DNA of 64,000 bases from an uncultured Lachnospiraceae bacterium (GCA_910584205.1 CAJUAA010000001.1:184990-248989), one strand, 5' to 3'; numbered from the stretch's first letter, positions 7,759 to 17,768 are shown. A program made the numbers and translations. The notes: a model not told the origin generated them from the sequence alone.

Positions 7759-9693
7759 ATGATCAATAAGAAAAAACTGCTGCAGTTTTATATCGAACAA
7801 TATACGAAGGAAGGCAGGAAAAAGCCGAGAAAGCCGCCGAAATATTCCGGAATGGAGAGAAAGGCGGAGGCGCTGCGCCGGACGCTGCGGAGCGCGAAGC
7901 CGTCCCGGGTGAACGTCCGGAATCTGGAGGACCTGCACCGGCAGGTCAAAAACATGGCGTGCTTTGCCATCCGGAAAAACCGGGAGCAGATGCTTGCGCT
8001 GGTCAACGAAGAGTTTCTTCCCAAACTGGTGCAGCTGGATCTGGGCCTGCTTCTGGAGGAGCAGAAGGAAGGCGTGGACGGAGAATTTCTGGCCTATCTC
8101 CGGCGGGCCATGCCGGGCCGGATCTGCCAGGAATCTCTGTTTACGCTGTATCCGGAATACCGGCAGCACAAGGTTAAGAACAGGATTCTGGAGCTGGTGC
8201 CCATGCGTCCGGAGATGGAGTTCGCAGAAGTGCGGGAAATGCACCGGCATTTTATCCTGCACATCGGCCCTACCAACAGCGGAAAGACGTTCCGGTCTCT
8301 GGAACGTCTGAAGCTTGCCCGGCGCGGCGTCTACCTTGGTCCCCTCCGGCTGCTGGCGCTGGAGGTCTATGAGCAGATGAACAAATATGAGGTTCCCTGC
8401 ACCATGCGGACCGGGCAGGAGTGTATCGAGGAGGACGGCAGCCGGGTGACGGCGTCCACCATCGAAATGGCGGATTTTGATGAAAACTATGACATTGCGG
8501 TCATTGACGAGGCGCAGATGGTCACGGATCCGGACCGGGGCCATTCCTGGACAAAGGCGATCCTGGGTATCCGCGCCGGAGAGATCCATATCTGCATGAG
8601 TCCGGCGGCGGAGCAGGCGATTATCCATCTGATCGAGCTGTGCGGGGACGACTATGAAGTGGAACGGTATGAGCGGAAGACCGCGCTGATCTGTGAGGAC
8701 GAGCCCTTCGTCTTTCCGGACGACGTCCGCAAAGGGGACGCGCTCATCGTATTTTCCAAGAAATCGGTTCTGGACGTGGCGGGACGGCTGGAGGAACAGA
8801 AGATCAACGCCAGCGTCATCTACGGCAGCCTGCCGCCGGAGATCCGCCGTCGGCAGATGCATCAGTTCAACCGGGGAAAGACAAAGGTGGTGGTGGCCAC
8901 GGACGCCATCGGCATGGGGCTGAACCTGCCGGTCCGCCGGATCGTCTTTCTGCAGGCGGAAAAATACGACGGGGTCAGCCGGCGTCCGCTGCTGGTATCG
9001 GAGATCAAACAGATCGCCGGCCGCGCCGGGCGGTTCGGCATCTACGATTCGGGCTATGTAACCGCCATGGGAGAGGAAGCGCTGCAGTATATCCGCCAGC
9101 GGTACGACGCGAAAGAGGACCCGGTCAGCCAGGTCAACCTGGGCTTCCCGCAGATCCTTCTGGACATCGAAGCGCCCATGGACGAACTTCTGAAGATCTG
9201 GCATGACGTGACGCCCACGGAGCCATTTGTGAAGGAGAACATTGACGAGGCGCTGTACCTGTACGATCAGGCAAAGCGCTGCAGGGAGATGATCGACGGT
9301 TTTGAGAACAAGCATGTGCTGTACCGGATGATCACGTGCCCCATCGATATCAAGGACCGTTTTGTGGTGTCCCTGTGGCTTATGTACTGCAAAACCTATA
9401 CGGCGGATGTATCGCTGGAAAAACCGGTGCTTTTCCGGGATCGGAGCAGGGGGATCATGCAGTATGAGACTTATTATAAGCAGCTGGATCTGTATTACCA
9501 GTTTTCACACCGGATGCAGAAGGTGATCGACGAAGAGTGGCTGGAGCGCGAGCGGGAGAAGACGGAGATGGCGATCATGCGGTACCTGACAAAGGGGAAG
9601 TATAAATACATCGCCCGGTGTAAATACTGCGGGAAGCTGCTGCCGCTTGGTTCGGCGTTCCAGGTGTGCGACCGGTGTTACCGCAGACGATAG
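7759..9693 (+). CDS. Suv3-like DEAD/DEAH-box RNA helicase
   Basis: A 644-residue superfamily 2 helicase. Motif I is GPTNSGKT (about residue 170), motif II VIDEAQM (about 250) and motif VI QIAGRAGRFG (about 420). The GPTNSGKT form and overall order match the Suv3 family, whose mitochondrial members unwind RNA in degradosomes. The C-terminus has a four-Cys zinc finger (CKYCGK and CDRCY, about residues 621-640), as in bacterial members. The partner nuclease is unknown. It is followed 14 bases later by clpS. The N-terminal 150 residues are basic and uncharacterised. Confidence 0.88.
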   Translation: MINKKKLLQFYIEQYTKEGRKKPRKPPKYSGMERKAEALRRTLRSAKPSRVNVRNLEDLHRQVKNMACFAIRKNREQMLALVNEEFLPKLVQLDLGLLLEEQKEGVDGEFLAYLRRAMPGRICQESLFTLYPEYRQHKVKNRILELVPMRPEMEFAEVREMHRHFILHIGPTNSGKTFRSLERLKLARRGVYLGPLRLLALEVYEQMNKYEVPCTMRTGQECIEEDGSRVTASTIEMADFDENYDIAVIDEAQMVTDPDRGHSWTKAILGIRAGEIHICMSPAAEQAIIHLIELCGDDYEVERYERKTALICEDEPFVFPDDVRKGDALIVFSKKSVLDVAGRLEEQKINASVIYGSLPPEIRRRQMHQFNRGKTKVVVATDAIGMGLNLPVRRIVFLQAEKYDGVSRRPLLVSEIKQIAGRAGRFGIYDSGYVTAMGEEALQYIRQRYDAKEDPVSQVNLGFPQILLDIEAPMDELLKIWHDVTPTEPFVKENIDEALYLYDQAKRCREMIDGFENKHVLYRMITCPIDIKDRFVVSLWLMYCKTYTADVSLEKPVLFRDRSRGIMQYETYYKQLDLYYQFSHRMQKVIDEEWLEREREKTEMAIMRYLTKGKYKYIARCKYCGKLLPLGSAFQVCDRCYRRR

Positions 9694-9707
9694 AGAAAGG
9701 CCAGGGA

Positions 9708-10013
9708 ATGCATATGGCGGAAAAAGGAAATGTAAAGGAACAGACAAGAAGCAGGGTTCGGATACCGGGGCAGTATCAGGTGCTGATCTACAATGACGAT
9801 TTCACCCCCATGGATTTCGTGGTGGAGGTGCTCATGCAGGTTTTTGACAAGGACGAACCGACGGCGGTTGCACTGATGATGAGCGTTCACAAGGGAAATT
9901 ATGCGGTTGCGGGCGTCTATCCCAGAGATCTTGCACAGACGAAAGCGGCGGAGGCCGTCCGCTGGGCCAGGGAGGAGGGGTATCCTCTGAAGGTGGAGGC
10001 CGTGCGTCAGTAA
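9708..10013 (+). CDS. clpS: ATP-dependent Clp protease adaptor ClpS
   Basis: The core NDDFTPMDFVVEVL and HKGNYAVAGVYPRDLA are the ClpS signatures for N-degron binding and ClpA docking. ClpS delivers proteins with destabilising N-terminal residues to ClpAP. It lies just upstream of clpA, which supports the call. The start is placed at ATG 9708 with GAGAAAGG 8 bases upstream; ATG 9714 is an alternative. Length is about 101 residues, as usual for the family. An 8-bp GC-rich hairpin (10021-10037) sits between clpS and clpA. Confidence 0.95.
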   Translation: MHMAEKGNVKEQTRSRVRIPGQYQVLIYNDDFTPMDFVVEVLMQVFDKDEPTAVALMMSVHKGNYAVAGVYPRDLAQTKAAEAVRWAREEGYPLKVEAVRQ

Positions 10014-10071
10014 AGGAGGCCCGCGTCCAGGACGCGGCAGCCGCAGGAAAAAGAGACAGAGGACGACAAAG

Positions 10072-12318
10072 ATGGAATTTACAGAGAAAATGCAGAATGT
10101 GATGAACCGTGCGGTGCAGCTGGCACAGGAGAGCCATCACCGGTATTTCATGCCGGAGCATATGATCTATGGAATGACCTTTGACGAGGATTTTAAAAGT
10201 GAATATGAGACAGGCGGAGGAGACGTGGGGCGCCTGCGCCAGGACCTGCTGTCTTTTTTAAAGGAGCAGGCCGGTACGGCGGCGGAAAAGGAAGCCCCGC
10301 AGGTGACGCTGGATGCGCAGAAGGTGTTCCGCATGTCGGAGGAGCAGGCTTTGAGCAGCGGGAGAAAGACTGTGGAGGTGAGCCACCTTCTGGCGTCCCT
10401 CATGCACCTGGAGGAAAGCTTCGGCCTCTATTATATGGCGGCGCAGGACGTGGATCTGGTGGAGGTGCTGGGGGAGATGTCCCGGGAGAGCCTGTCCAGA
10501 GAACGGGGAGAGCGGCCGGCGGGAGACCAGTCGGAGCCGCACGGCGAGGCCGGAGACGGGGACGTGTCGGACCCGGAGGACCGGAGAGGGCGCTGGAGAC
10601 ATTATCTGGAGAACATGAATGAGACCTGCGCAAAACAGAACCCCCTCATCGGGCGCGGGGAGGAGCTGGAGCGGACGATCCAGATCCTCTGCAGAAAGGA
10701 TAAGAACAATGTCCTCCATGTGGGAGAGCCGGGGGTCGGGAAGACGGCGCTTGCCTACGGGCTGGCACAGCGGATCGTAAAAGGCCGGGTGCCGGAGCCT
10801 CTGCAGGGCGCGGTCCTGTATGCCATGGATCTGGGCACCCTTCTGGCGGGCACCCAGTACCGCGGGGATTTTGAGAAACGTCTGAAGGAGATCATGGACG
10901 GGCTCTCCGGGGAGGCGCTCCCCATCCTCTATCTGGACGAGATCCACAACATTGTGGGCGCCGGGGCGGTAAACGGAGGAAGCCTGGACGCGGCCAACCT
11001 TCTGAAGCCCTATCTGGCGGCCGGGCATATCCGTTTTATCGGAGCGACCACCTACGAAGAGTATAAAAAACATTTTTCCGGAACCCGCAGCCTGGTTCGC
11101 CGGTTCCAGAACGTGGATATCAGGGAGCCGTCCAGGGAAGAGGCGGTGGAGATACTGAAAGGGCTGAAATCCGGCTATGAGAAATTTCACGGCGTCCGGT
11201 ACGGTGCCGGCGTGCTCGAGCACGCTGTGGAGGTCAGCAGCCGGTACGTGAACGAACGGTTCCTTCCGGACAAGGCCATCGACCTGATCGACGAGGCGGG
11301 GGCGTATCGCAGGCTCCATCCTCTGGAGCAGAAGACCCAGACGGTCAACCGGACGCTCATCGACCAGGTGCTGTCGAAGACGTGCAATATTCCGACGCAG
11401 ACCGTGGAAAAGGGCGAGACGGAAAAGCTGTCAAAGCTGGACGGGCAGCTGAAAAAGCAGATCTTCGGGCAGGATGAAGCGGTGGCGCAGGTGGTGAACG
11501 CGGTCAAATTCTCCCGTGCCGGACTCAATGAGGAGCACAAGCCGGTGGCATCCTTTTTGTTCGTGGGCGCCACGGGCGTGGGGAAGACGGAGCTGGCAAA
11601 GGCGCTTGCCGCGGAGCTGGGCATCGCTTTTCTGCGGTTTGACATGAGCGAGTACGCGGAGAAGCACACGGTGGCGAAGCTGATCGGGGCGCCGGCAGGC
11701 TATGTGGGCTACGAGGAGGGCGGCATTCTCACTGAGGAGATCCGGAAGCATCCCCATGCGGTCCTCCTGCTGGACGAGATCGAGAAGGCGCATCCGGATA
11801 TTTTCAATGTGCTGCTTCAGGTTATGGATTATGCAACACTGACGGATAATCAGGGACGGAAAGCAGATTTCCGGAATATTATTCTGATTATGACCTCCAA
11901 CGCCGGAGCCAGCCGGGTGGGAAAAAGCCGGATCGGCTTTGGCAGCGGGGCGGTCAACATGGATGCGCTGACCGATGCGGTGAAACAGACTTTCCAGCCG
12001 GAATTCCGGAACCGTCTGAGCCGGATCGTGCTGTTCCGGAGCATGGACGACCGGATGGCGGAACGGATTACGGCCAAAAAGCTGAAGGAGCTTTCCGACA
12101 AGTTGAAAGTGAAGAAAGTGGAGCTTACCATCACTGCGGAGGCGGCGGAGCATGTAAGACAGGCGGGCATTACCAATGAATACGGGGCCAGGGAGATCGA
12201 CCGGGTGATCGCCGGGCAGGTAAAGCCGCTGCTGGCGGACCTTCTGCTGTTCGGCAGGCTGAAGAAAGGCGGAACATGCGTGCTGGACGTAAAGGAAGGG
12301 AAACTTCTGGTCCGGTAG
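10072..12318 (+). CDS. clpA: ATP-dependent Clp protease ATP-binding subunit ClpA
   Basis: A 748-residue Hsp100 unfoldase: Clp N-domain (about 1-145), an AAA+ module with GEPGVGKT (about 220) and YLDEIHNI, and a second AAA+ module with GATGVGKT (about 500), LLDEIEKAH and a C-terminal D2-small domain. It lacks the long middle coiled coil of ClpB, which fits ClpA (E. coli 758 residues). It unfolds substrates into ClpP; clpP is not in this window. The clpS-clpA pair suggests an N-end-rule pathway, which is less common in Firmicutes than ClpC-based degradation. Confidence 0.95.
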   Translation: MEFTEKMQNVMNRAVQLAQESHHRYFMPEHMIYGMTFDEDFKSEYETGGGDVGRLRQDLLSFLKEQAGTAAEKEAPQVTLDAQKVFRMSEEQALSSGRKTVEVSHLLASLMHLEESFGLYYMAAQDVDLVEVLGEMSRESLSRERGERPAGDQSEPHGEAGDGDVSDPEDRRGRWRHYLENMNETCAKQNPLIGRGEELERTIQILCRKDKNNVLHVGEPGVGKTALAYGLAQRIVKGRVPEPLQGAVLYAMDLGTLLAGTQYRGDFEKRLKEIMDGLSGEALPILYLDEIHNIVGAGAVNGGSLDAANLLKPYLAAGHIRFIGATTYEEYKKHFSGTRSLVRRFQNVDIREPSREEAVEILKGLKSGYEKFHGVRYGAGVLEHAVEVSSRYVNERFLPDKAIDLIDEAGAYRRLHPLEQKTQTVNRTLIDQVLSKTCNIPTQTVEKGETEKLSKLDGQLKKQIFGQDEAVAQVVNAVKFSRAGLNEEHKPVASFLFVGATGVGKTELAKALAAELGIAFLRFDMSEYAEKHTVAKLIGAPAGYVGYEEGGILTEEIRKHPHAVLLLDEIEKAHPDIFNVLLQVMDYATLTDNQGRKADFRNIILIMTSNAGASRVGKSRIGFGSGAVNMDALTDAVKQTFQPEFRNRLSRIVLFRSMDDRMAERITAKKLKELSDKLKVKKVELTITAEAAEHVRQAGITNEYGAREIDRVIAGQVKPLLADLLLFGRLKKGGTCVLDVKEGKLLVR

Positions 12319-12347
12319 CGTTTCATGACGGAGGAGAGGATGGGTTC

Positions 12348-13691
12348 ATGAATACGGCGGAGAAACGAAGCAGTGATCTGACCTGCGGGCCGATTACAAA
12401 GAGCATGCTCAGGTTTGCCCTTCCCATGATTCTGGGAAACCTGCTGCAGCAGTTCTACAATGTGGCGGATACCCTGATCGTAGGGCAGTTTCTGGGAGCG
12501 GACGCACTGGCGGCCGTGGGGTCGTCCTATACCCTTATGACCTTTTTGACTTCCATTCTTCTGGGACTGTGCATGGGCAGCGGAGCGGTATTTTCCATCC
12601 GGTGCGGAGAACGGGACGAGAAGGGGCTTCAGGAGGGAATCGTTCATTCCTTTGTGATGATCGCGTCGCTGGCGGTCCTGCTGAATCTTCTGGTTTTCTG
12701 TTTTATCGACCCGATTCTGGTGTTTTTACAGGTGCCGGAGGAGATCTACGGCATGATGCGGGAATACGTGTGGGTCATCTTCTGGGGGATCCTTGCGACA
12801 TTTTTTTACAATTTTTACGCGTCCCTTCTGCGGGCAGTGGGGAATTCTGTCACGCCCCTCGTGTTTCTGGCCGTGTGCGCGGTGCTGAACATCCTGCTGG
12901 ACCTGCTCTTTGTGGTCGTCTTTCACTGGGGAGTGGCCGGGGCGGCGGCGGCCACCGTGCTGTCCCAGTACCTGTCCGGCCTGGGCCTTCTGCTGTACAG
13001 CTGGATCTTCTTTCCGGCCTGCCGTATGCTGCCGGGCCGGGTAAAGTTTCAAAAGCGCGTATTCGGCGAGATCGGGCAGTTTTCCGTGCTGACCTGCCTG
13101 CAGCAGTCGGTCATGAACCTGGGGATCCTCATGGTACAGGGTCTGGTCAACAGCTTTGGAACGGCGGTGATGGCGGCCTTTGCGGCGGCAGTGAAGATCG
13201 ATTCCTTCGCGTATATGCCGGTGCAGGATTTCGGAAATGCGTTTTCCACGTTCACGGCGCAGAATTACGGCGCAGGAAAGAAAGACCGGATACGGGCGGG
13301 GACCAGAAGCGCGGTGATCTGTTCGGTGCTCTTCTGCCTTGCGGTCAGCCTGGGGGTCTGCGTGTTCGCCAGGCCGCTGCTCCTTCTGTTCATCCGGCCG
13401 CAGGAGACGGAGATTCTGGCCATCGGCGTCCGGTATCTGCGGATCGAGGGCGCCTGCTACTGCGGGATCGGGTGCCTGTTCCTGCTGTACGGCTTTTACC
13501 GTGCCGTGGGCCGGCCGGGAATGTCTCTGGTGCTGACGGTCATCTCCCTGGGCACGCGGGTGGCGCTGGCCTATACCCTGTCCGGGATTCCGTCAGTGGG
13601 CGTGGAGGGGATCTGGTGGTCCGTGCCCATCGGCTGGTTTCTGGCGGATGCGGCGGGATTTCTCTATTACCGGATCAGAAAGCCGGTATAG
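12348..13691 (+). CDS. MATE-family efflux transporter
   Basis: A 447-residue, twelve-helix protein with MATE features: PMILGNLLQQFYNVADTL in helix 1, the repeated half with QQSVMNLGILMVQGLVNSFG, and the FTAQNYGAG segment. MATE proteins export drugs or metabolites against Na+ or H+; the substrate cannot be told. The start at 12348 has GAGGAGAGGA 7 bases upstream, 30 bases past the clpA stop, so read-through from clpA is possible. A second, diverged MATE gene lies at 19181. Confidence 0.93.
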   Translation: MNTAEKRSSDLTCGPITKSMLRFALPMILGNLLQQFYNVADTLIVGQFLGADALAAVGSSYTLMTFLTSILLGLCMGSGAVFSIRCGERDEKGLQEGIVHSFVMIASLAVLLNLLVFCFIDPILVFLQVPEEIYGMMREYVWVIFWGILATFFYNFYASLLRAVGNSVTPLVFLAVCAVLNILLDLLFVVVFHWGVAGAAAATVLSQYLSGLGLLLYSWIFFPACRMLPGRVKFQKRVFGEIGQFSVLTCLQQSVMNLGILMVQGLVNSFGTAVMAAFAAAVKIDSFAYMPVQDFGNAFSTFTAQNYGAGKKDRIRAGTRSAVICSVLFCLAVSLGVCVFARPLLLLFIRPQETEILAIGVRYLRIEGACYCGIGCLFLLYGFYRAVGRPGMSLVLTVISLGTRVALAYTLSGIPSVGVEGIWWSVPIGWFLADAAGFLYYRIRKPV

Positions 13692-13738
13692 CGCAGGTTT
13701 TACGGTACAGGACGGGCAGCCGGTAGAGTGAAGGGCTT

Positions 13739-13767
13739 TTGACAATTTTACCGGTTCCTGTTACACT
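13739..13767 (+). promoter_or_regulatory. Sigma-A type promoter of ispE
   Basis: TTGACA at 13739-13744, a 17-base spacer and TACACT at 13762-13767. It lies 33 bases before the ispE start and separates it from the MATE gene. Confidence 0.75.
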
Positions 13768-13799
13768 GTCCTTAAGCAAAAGGGAAGGAACGATTCGAT

Positions 13800-14684
13800 A
13801 TGGATAAGATACAGTTGAAGGCGCTGGCCAAGATCAATCTGGGGCTGGATGTACTGAGAAGACGGGAGGACGGGTATCATGAGGTGAAGATGATCATGCA
13901 GACCATCAGCCTCTGCGATGAACTGGAGCTTCGCAGGACCCGGCAGCCCGGGATCCAGGTGAGGACGAATCTGCCCTATCTTCCAACCAACGAAAATAAT
14001 CTGGTGTACAAGGCGGCAAAGCTTCTGCAGGATGAATTCGGCATGAAGGAGGGGGTTTCGATCCAGCTGCGGAAGAAGATTCCGGTGGCTGCGGGCATGG
14101 CGGGAGGAAGTTCCGACGCGGCCGCGGTGCTCTGGGGAATGAACCGGATGTACGGGTTCGGGCTGTCCAGAACCGCCCTGATGGAGCGGGGAGTGAAGCT
14201 GGGGGCGGATGTGCCCTACTGCATTCTGCGGGGAACGGCGCTGGCGGAGGGGATCGGAGAGCGGCTGACGGCGCTGCCGCCCATGCCCAAATGCTATCTG
14301 CTGATCGTCAAGCCGGGGATCAGCGTGTCCACCCGGTTCGTGTATGAGAACCTGCATGCCAATGAGCTTCGTCCGGAACAGCATCCGGATGTGGACGCCA
14401 TGGTACAGGCGCTGAAGAGAAAGGATCTGAAGGCGCTGGCGTCGGGCATGGGAAATATCCTGGAGCTGGTCACCGTACCGGCGTATCCGGTCATTGAAGA
14501 GATCAGGCAGTGCATTTTGAAAGCCGGAGCCTGCGGCGCTTTGATGAGCGGGAGCGGGCCGACGGTGTTCGGAATCTTTGATACGCAGGCAAAGGCAAGA
14601 AAGGCAGTCCAGGCAGTCCGGGCTGCTCAGCTTGCCAGACAGATCTACCTGACCGTGCCCTATAATGTGCGCAGGCAGGGATGA
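13800..14684 (+). CDS. ispE: 4-diphosphocytidyl-2-C-methyl-D-erythritol kinase
   Basis: A GHMP kinase of 294 residues: KALAKINLGLDV at the start, the ATP-binding loop PVAAGMAGGSSDAAAVL near residue 100, and the C-terminal LMSGSGPTVFGIF. IspE phosphorylates CDP-methylerythritol in the MEP route to isoprenoids, in the cytoplasm. It has its own promoter and a hairpin terminator shortly after the stop. The germination genes follow; ispE near sporulation genes is common in Clostridia. Confidence 0.97.
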   Translation: MDKIQLKALAKINLGLDVLRRREDGYHEVKMIMQTISLCDELELRRTRQPGIQVRTNLPYLPTNENNLVYKAAKLLQDEFGMKEGVSIQLRKKIPVAAGMAGGSSDAAAVLWGMNRMYGFGLSRTALMERGVKLGADVPYCILRGTALAEGIGERLTALPPMPKCYLLIVKPGISVSTRFVYENLHANELRPEQHPDVDAMVQALKRKDLKALASGMGNILELVTVPAYPVIEEIRQCILKAGACGALMSGSGPTVFGIFDTQAKARKAVQAVRAAQLARQIYLTVPYNVRRQG

Positions 14685-14755
14685 CTGCAGGGGAATGGCC
14701 GGGAAACGAGCGTATAAAATCCGGATCAAAGATACATAATAAGCCTTTGAATGGG

Positions 14756-14819
14756 GCTGTCGCAGGATGCGGCGCCGGGCATGGGATTCCATGCGGCACC
14801 GTGGATGCGGCAGCTTTTT
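14756..14819 (+). terminator. Rho-independent terminator after ispE
   Basis: GGCTGTCGCA pairs (one G-U) with TGCGGCAGC around an inner hairpin, followed by TTTTT at 14815-14819. It lies just before the gerAA ribosome site. Confidence 0.7.
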
Positions 14820-14839
14820 GTATGAGGAGGGTTTATGGC

Positions 14840-16246
14840 ATGGGCGACATATGTCCGGAGCTTTCAGAGAACCGACAGTGGGTCAGCACCCGATTTGACC
14901 GGTGCGATGACATACTGAACCGGCAGGTGTTTCTGGAGGACGGCAAACGGGAAGGGCTGCTGGTCTATGTAGAGGTGGCAGTGAGTAATCTGATGCTGGA
15001 GGAGCATGTGATCGGATTATCCGATGTGCAGCCTCTGGACAGCTATGAGGAAGCGGAGGCGGCGCTTCTGGCGGGCAATGGGCTTTTGTTTCTGCAGGGA
15101 GACGATCAGGCGTATAAAATATCCAGCAAGGGTTATCCGGGCCTTGGCGTGTCAAAGGCGGAGAGCGAAAAGGTGATGAGAGGGTCCCGGGAGGGATTTA
15201 CGGAAAGCGAGAAGCTGAACGTGGCGCTCATCCGGAAACGTCTCAGGGACCCGGGGATGAAGGTGGAGGAGCAGCAGATCGGGACCCGCTCCCACACCAT
15301 GACGGCTCTGGTCTATATGGAGGACCTGGTGTATCCCCGTCTGCTGGATACGATCCGGGAACGGATGGACGCCTATGAGATCGACGGGATTCTGGACAGC
15401 GGAATGCTGGAGCAGCTGACGGAGAAACACTGGCTGTCGCCCTTTCCCCAGTTCCAGTCCACAGAGCGCCCGGACCGGGCGGCGTCCGCGGTGCTGGAGG
15501 GCCGGGTGGTTCTGGTGACGGACCACTCCCCTACGGTGCTGATCTTTCCTTCCGACTACAACAGCTTTTTCCAGACCAGCGACGACTGGTATAACCGCTT
15601 CGAAATCGCCACCTTTGCCAGGCTGCTCCGTTTCTTTGCGGCGATTCTGGCCATGAGTTTTCCGGCGCTTTACGTGGCGGTGACCACCTGGCATACGAGC
15701 CTCCTTCCGACCAATCTGGTTCTGTCCATGGCGCAGGCAAGGCAGGGGGTACCGTTTCCTTCTCTGGGAGAGGTGCTTCTCATGGAGATCTCTTTTGAGC
15801 TGATCCGGGAAGCGGGGATCCGCCTGCCCGGCCCCATCGGAAATACCATCGGTATCGTAGGCGGCCTGATCATCGGCCAGTCGGCGGTGGCAGCCAATGT
15901 GGTCAGCCCCATCGTCGTGATCGTGGTGGCGTTCACGGCGCTGTGTTCGTTTGCAATTCCCAACGAGGAATTTTCCTCCGCGTTCCGGCTGCTGAAATAC
16001 GGATGCATTTTCATGGGAGCCTGGCTGGGGCTGTACGGGGTCCTGCTGTCTTATTTGTGGGTGCTGATCCATCTGTCCCACCTGAACAGCTTCGGGATTC
16101 CCTATCTGATGCCCTATGTGGCTTCAGACATGAACGACTATGAGGATGAGAGGGATTCTCTGATCCGGTTCCCCATGCGCATGATGAGGAGAAGGCCCAT
16201 CTTCGCGCGGCGGGACGCAAGAGTGAAACTGAGAAAGAAGGACTGA
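14840..16246 (+). CDS. Spore germination protein, GerA (A subunit) family
   Basis: A 468-residue GerAA-type protein. The soluble N-terminal region (1-260) carries the family pattern with VYMEDLVYP and GMLEQL. About five membrane helices follow (from LLRFFAAILAMSFPALYVA) and the conserved GGLIIGQSAVAANVVSP. GerAA proteins form nutrient-gated channels with GerAB and GerAC in the spore inner membrane. The start at 14840 has GAGGAGGG 8 bases upstream and lies after the ispE terminator; longer forms would cross that terminator. The next gene begins 1 base after the stop. Confidence 0.92.
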   Translation: MGDICPELSENRQWVSTRFDRCDDILNRQVFLEDGKREGLLVYVEVAVSNLMLEEHVIGLSDVQPLDSYEEAEAALLAGNGLLFLQGDDQAYKISSKGYPGLGVSKAESEKVMRGSREGFTESEKLNVALIRKRLRDPGMKVEEQQIGTRSHTMTALVYMEDLVYPRLLDTIRERMDAYEIDGILDSGMLEQLTEKHWLSPFPQFQSTERPDRAASAVLEGRVVLVTDHSPTVLIFPSDYNSFFQTSDDWYNRFEIATFARLLRFFAAILAMSFPALYVAVTTWHTSLLPTNLVLSMAQARQGVPFPSLGEVLLMEISFELIREAGIRLPGPIGNTIGIVGGLIIGQSAVAANVVSPIVVIVVAFTALCSFAIPNEEFSSAFRLLKYGCIFMGAWLGLYGVLLSYLWVLIHLSHLNSFGIPYLMPYVASDMNDYEDERDSLIRFPMRMMRRRPIFARRDARVKLRKKD

Positions 16247-16247
16247 T

Positions 16248-17768
16248 ATGTTTTCCGGAAATCATGCAATATCCACAAGACAGCTCTATCGGAATTACGC
16301 GGCGGCGCTCATCAGCCTGGCGGCGCTTCTGCCTCCTCTGGTCATGGACCGGAACAGTGGGGGCAGCATCCTGACCGCGCTTGCGCTGCTGGGGCTTTTT
16401 CTGGCAGGCACCGTTCTGGCGCGCCGTCCGGAGCAGAAAGCGATCCGGTGGCTCTGCTATGCCCATTACTGGGTGCTTGGCACCATGCTGGTGCATATGA
16501 CCGGACTTCTGATCCATCAGTTCCTGCTGACAAGTACGAGTCCTGTCATCATCATGGCATGGTTTTATCTGTTCTGTTATTACAATCTGTATAAAGGGCT
16601 GGAATGCCGGGTACGGGTAAGCGAGATTCTCTTTCCGTTCTTTCTGCTGTTCCTGATCCTGCTGTCCGCTCTCATGTATGGAGAGATCGAACCCGGGCGC
16701 CTGAGAGATCTGCGGATTTCCTTTGACCGGGGGAATGTGGCAGTCGGCTATGAGCTGTTCTGCTGGCTGGGGGCGGTGCAGGGTCTGTGGCACCTGCACG
16801 GGAGCACAGACCACGCGGAAAAATACCCCAGGGCTGTCTTTTGGATCTGGCTTACCGGGGCCGCGGCGTCCGTGGGATTTGCGCTCTTTTCCTACTGCAT
16901 TTATGGAAATGCAGGGCATACGGGACTGGTTTATCCCATGGCGTCGGCCATGACGCTGGCGCACCTTCCGGGAAATGTGATCGGAAGGCTGGACGCCCTG
17001 TTTCTCTTCGCCTGGGTGATCGGGCTGTTTCTGCTGTGCAGCAGCCTGTTCGCGCCGCTGACGGACGGGGAACCGGATACCCGACGGAAATGGCTGCTGG
17101 CTGCGCTGATGGCCGCCTCTTTCGGGGCGGCATGCGTGCCGGAATGTATGGAATGGGGACAGAAGCTGTTGTATTATGTGACGACGCCCATACAGATTCT
17201 GCTGCTGCTTCTGCATCTTGCCCTGTCAGGCAGAAAAGGGAAGCGGCTTGCGGCAGGCGCCGCCTGTCTGCTCCTGCCCCTGTGTCTTACAGGATGCAGC
17301 AGTCAGGAGCTGGAACAGCAGAGCCTGGTGACGGCGGTGGGCGTGGATGCGGGAGAGGAGAAGGCGCTGCACCTGACCTTTGGGTTCGGTACCGCGGATG
17401 AGGAAGGAGAGGAACCCTTTGAGACGGAGAGCGATTCTCTGCAGGAGGCGAAGGAGCAGTACTGGGAACGTTTTCAGAAGAACATGGATTTCAACCACCT
17501 GAAAAATTTTTATTTTTCCGAGGGGGAGATTCGTCAGGAGGCGTTTTTGGAACTGCTGGAGGAGATTCAGGTGAACGGGGCGTATTCCAGAGGGACGCTG
17601 GTCCATGTGACCGAAGGGCCGGCCGGAGAGCAGGCGGAGAAGGAGGACCAGCCGGAAGAGGGCATGCCGGTACACCGGCTTCTGAACGCCCGGTATAATG
17701 AGGAATGCTGCGAGATCCCCCGGATTACGGAGGATGGAAGGTATAAGGGGTCTGTATCCTGGCCATAA
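16248..17768 (+). CDS. Fused GerAB-type permease and GerAC-type N-terminal domain
   Basis: Residues 1-330 form a GerAB-like APC-type permease (starts with ISTRQLYRNY; about ten helices). Without a break, residues ~340-506 read like the start of a GerAC lipoprotein: a basic stretch (SGRKGKR), a hydrophobic segment, the lipobox-like LTGCSS, then ELEQQSLVTAVGVDAGEEK, the GerAC domain-1 opening. GerAC is normally a separate lipoprotein of about 370 residues, so this is a fusion with a shortened C part. It presumably makes a germinant receptor with the GerAA protein upstream. No spore-specific promoter was assigned. Confidence 0.82.
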   Translation: MFSGNHAISTRQLYRNYAAALISLAALLPPLVMDRNSGGSILTALALLGLFLAGTVLARRPEQKAIRWLCYAHYWVLGTMLVHMTGLLIHQFLLTSTSPVIIMAWFYLFCYYNLYKGLECRVRVSEILFPFFLLFLILLSALMYGEIEPGRLRDLRISFDRGNVAVGYELFCWLGAVQGLWHLHGSTDHAEKYPRAVFWIWLTGAAASVGFALFSYCIYGNAGHTGLVYPMASAMTLAHLPGNVIGRLDALFLFAWVIGLFLLCSSLFAPLTDGEPDTRRKWLLAALMAASFGAACVPECMEWGQKLLYYVTTPIQILLLLLHLALSGRKGKRLAAGAACLLLPLCLTGCSSQELEQQSLVTAVGVDAGEEKALHLTFGFGTADEEGEEPFETESDSLQEAKEQYWERFQKNMDFNHLKNFYFSEGEIRQEAFLELLEEIQVNGAYSRGTLVHVTEGPAGEQAEKEDQPEEGMPVHRLLNARYNEECCEIPRITEDGRYKGSVSWP

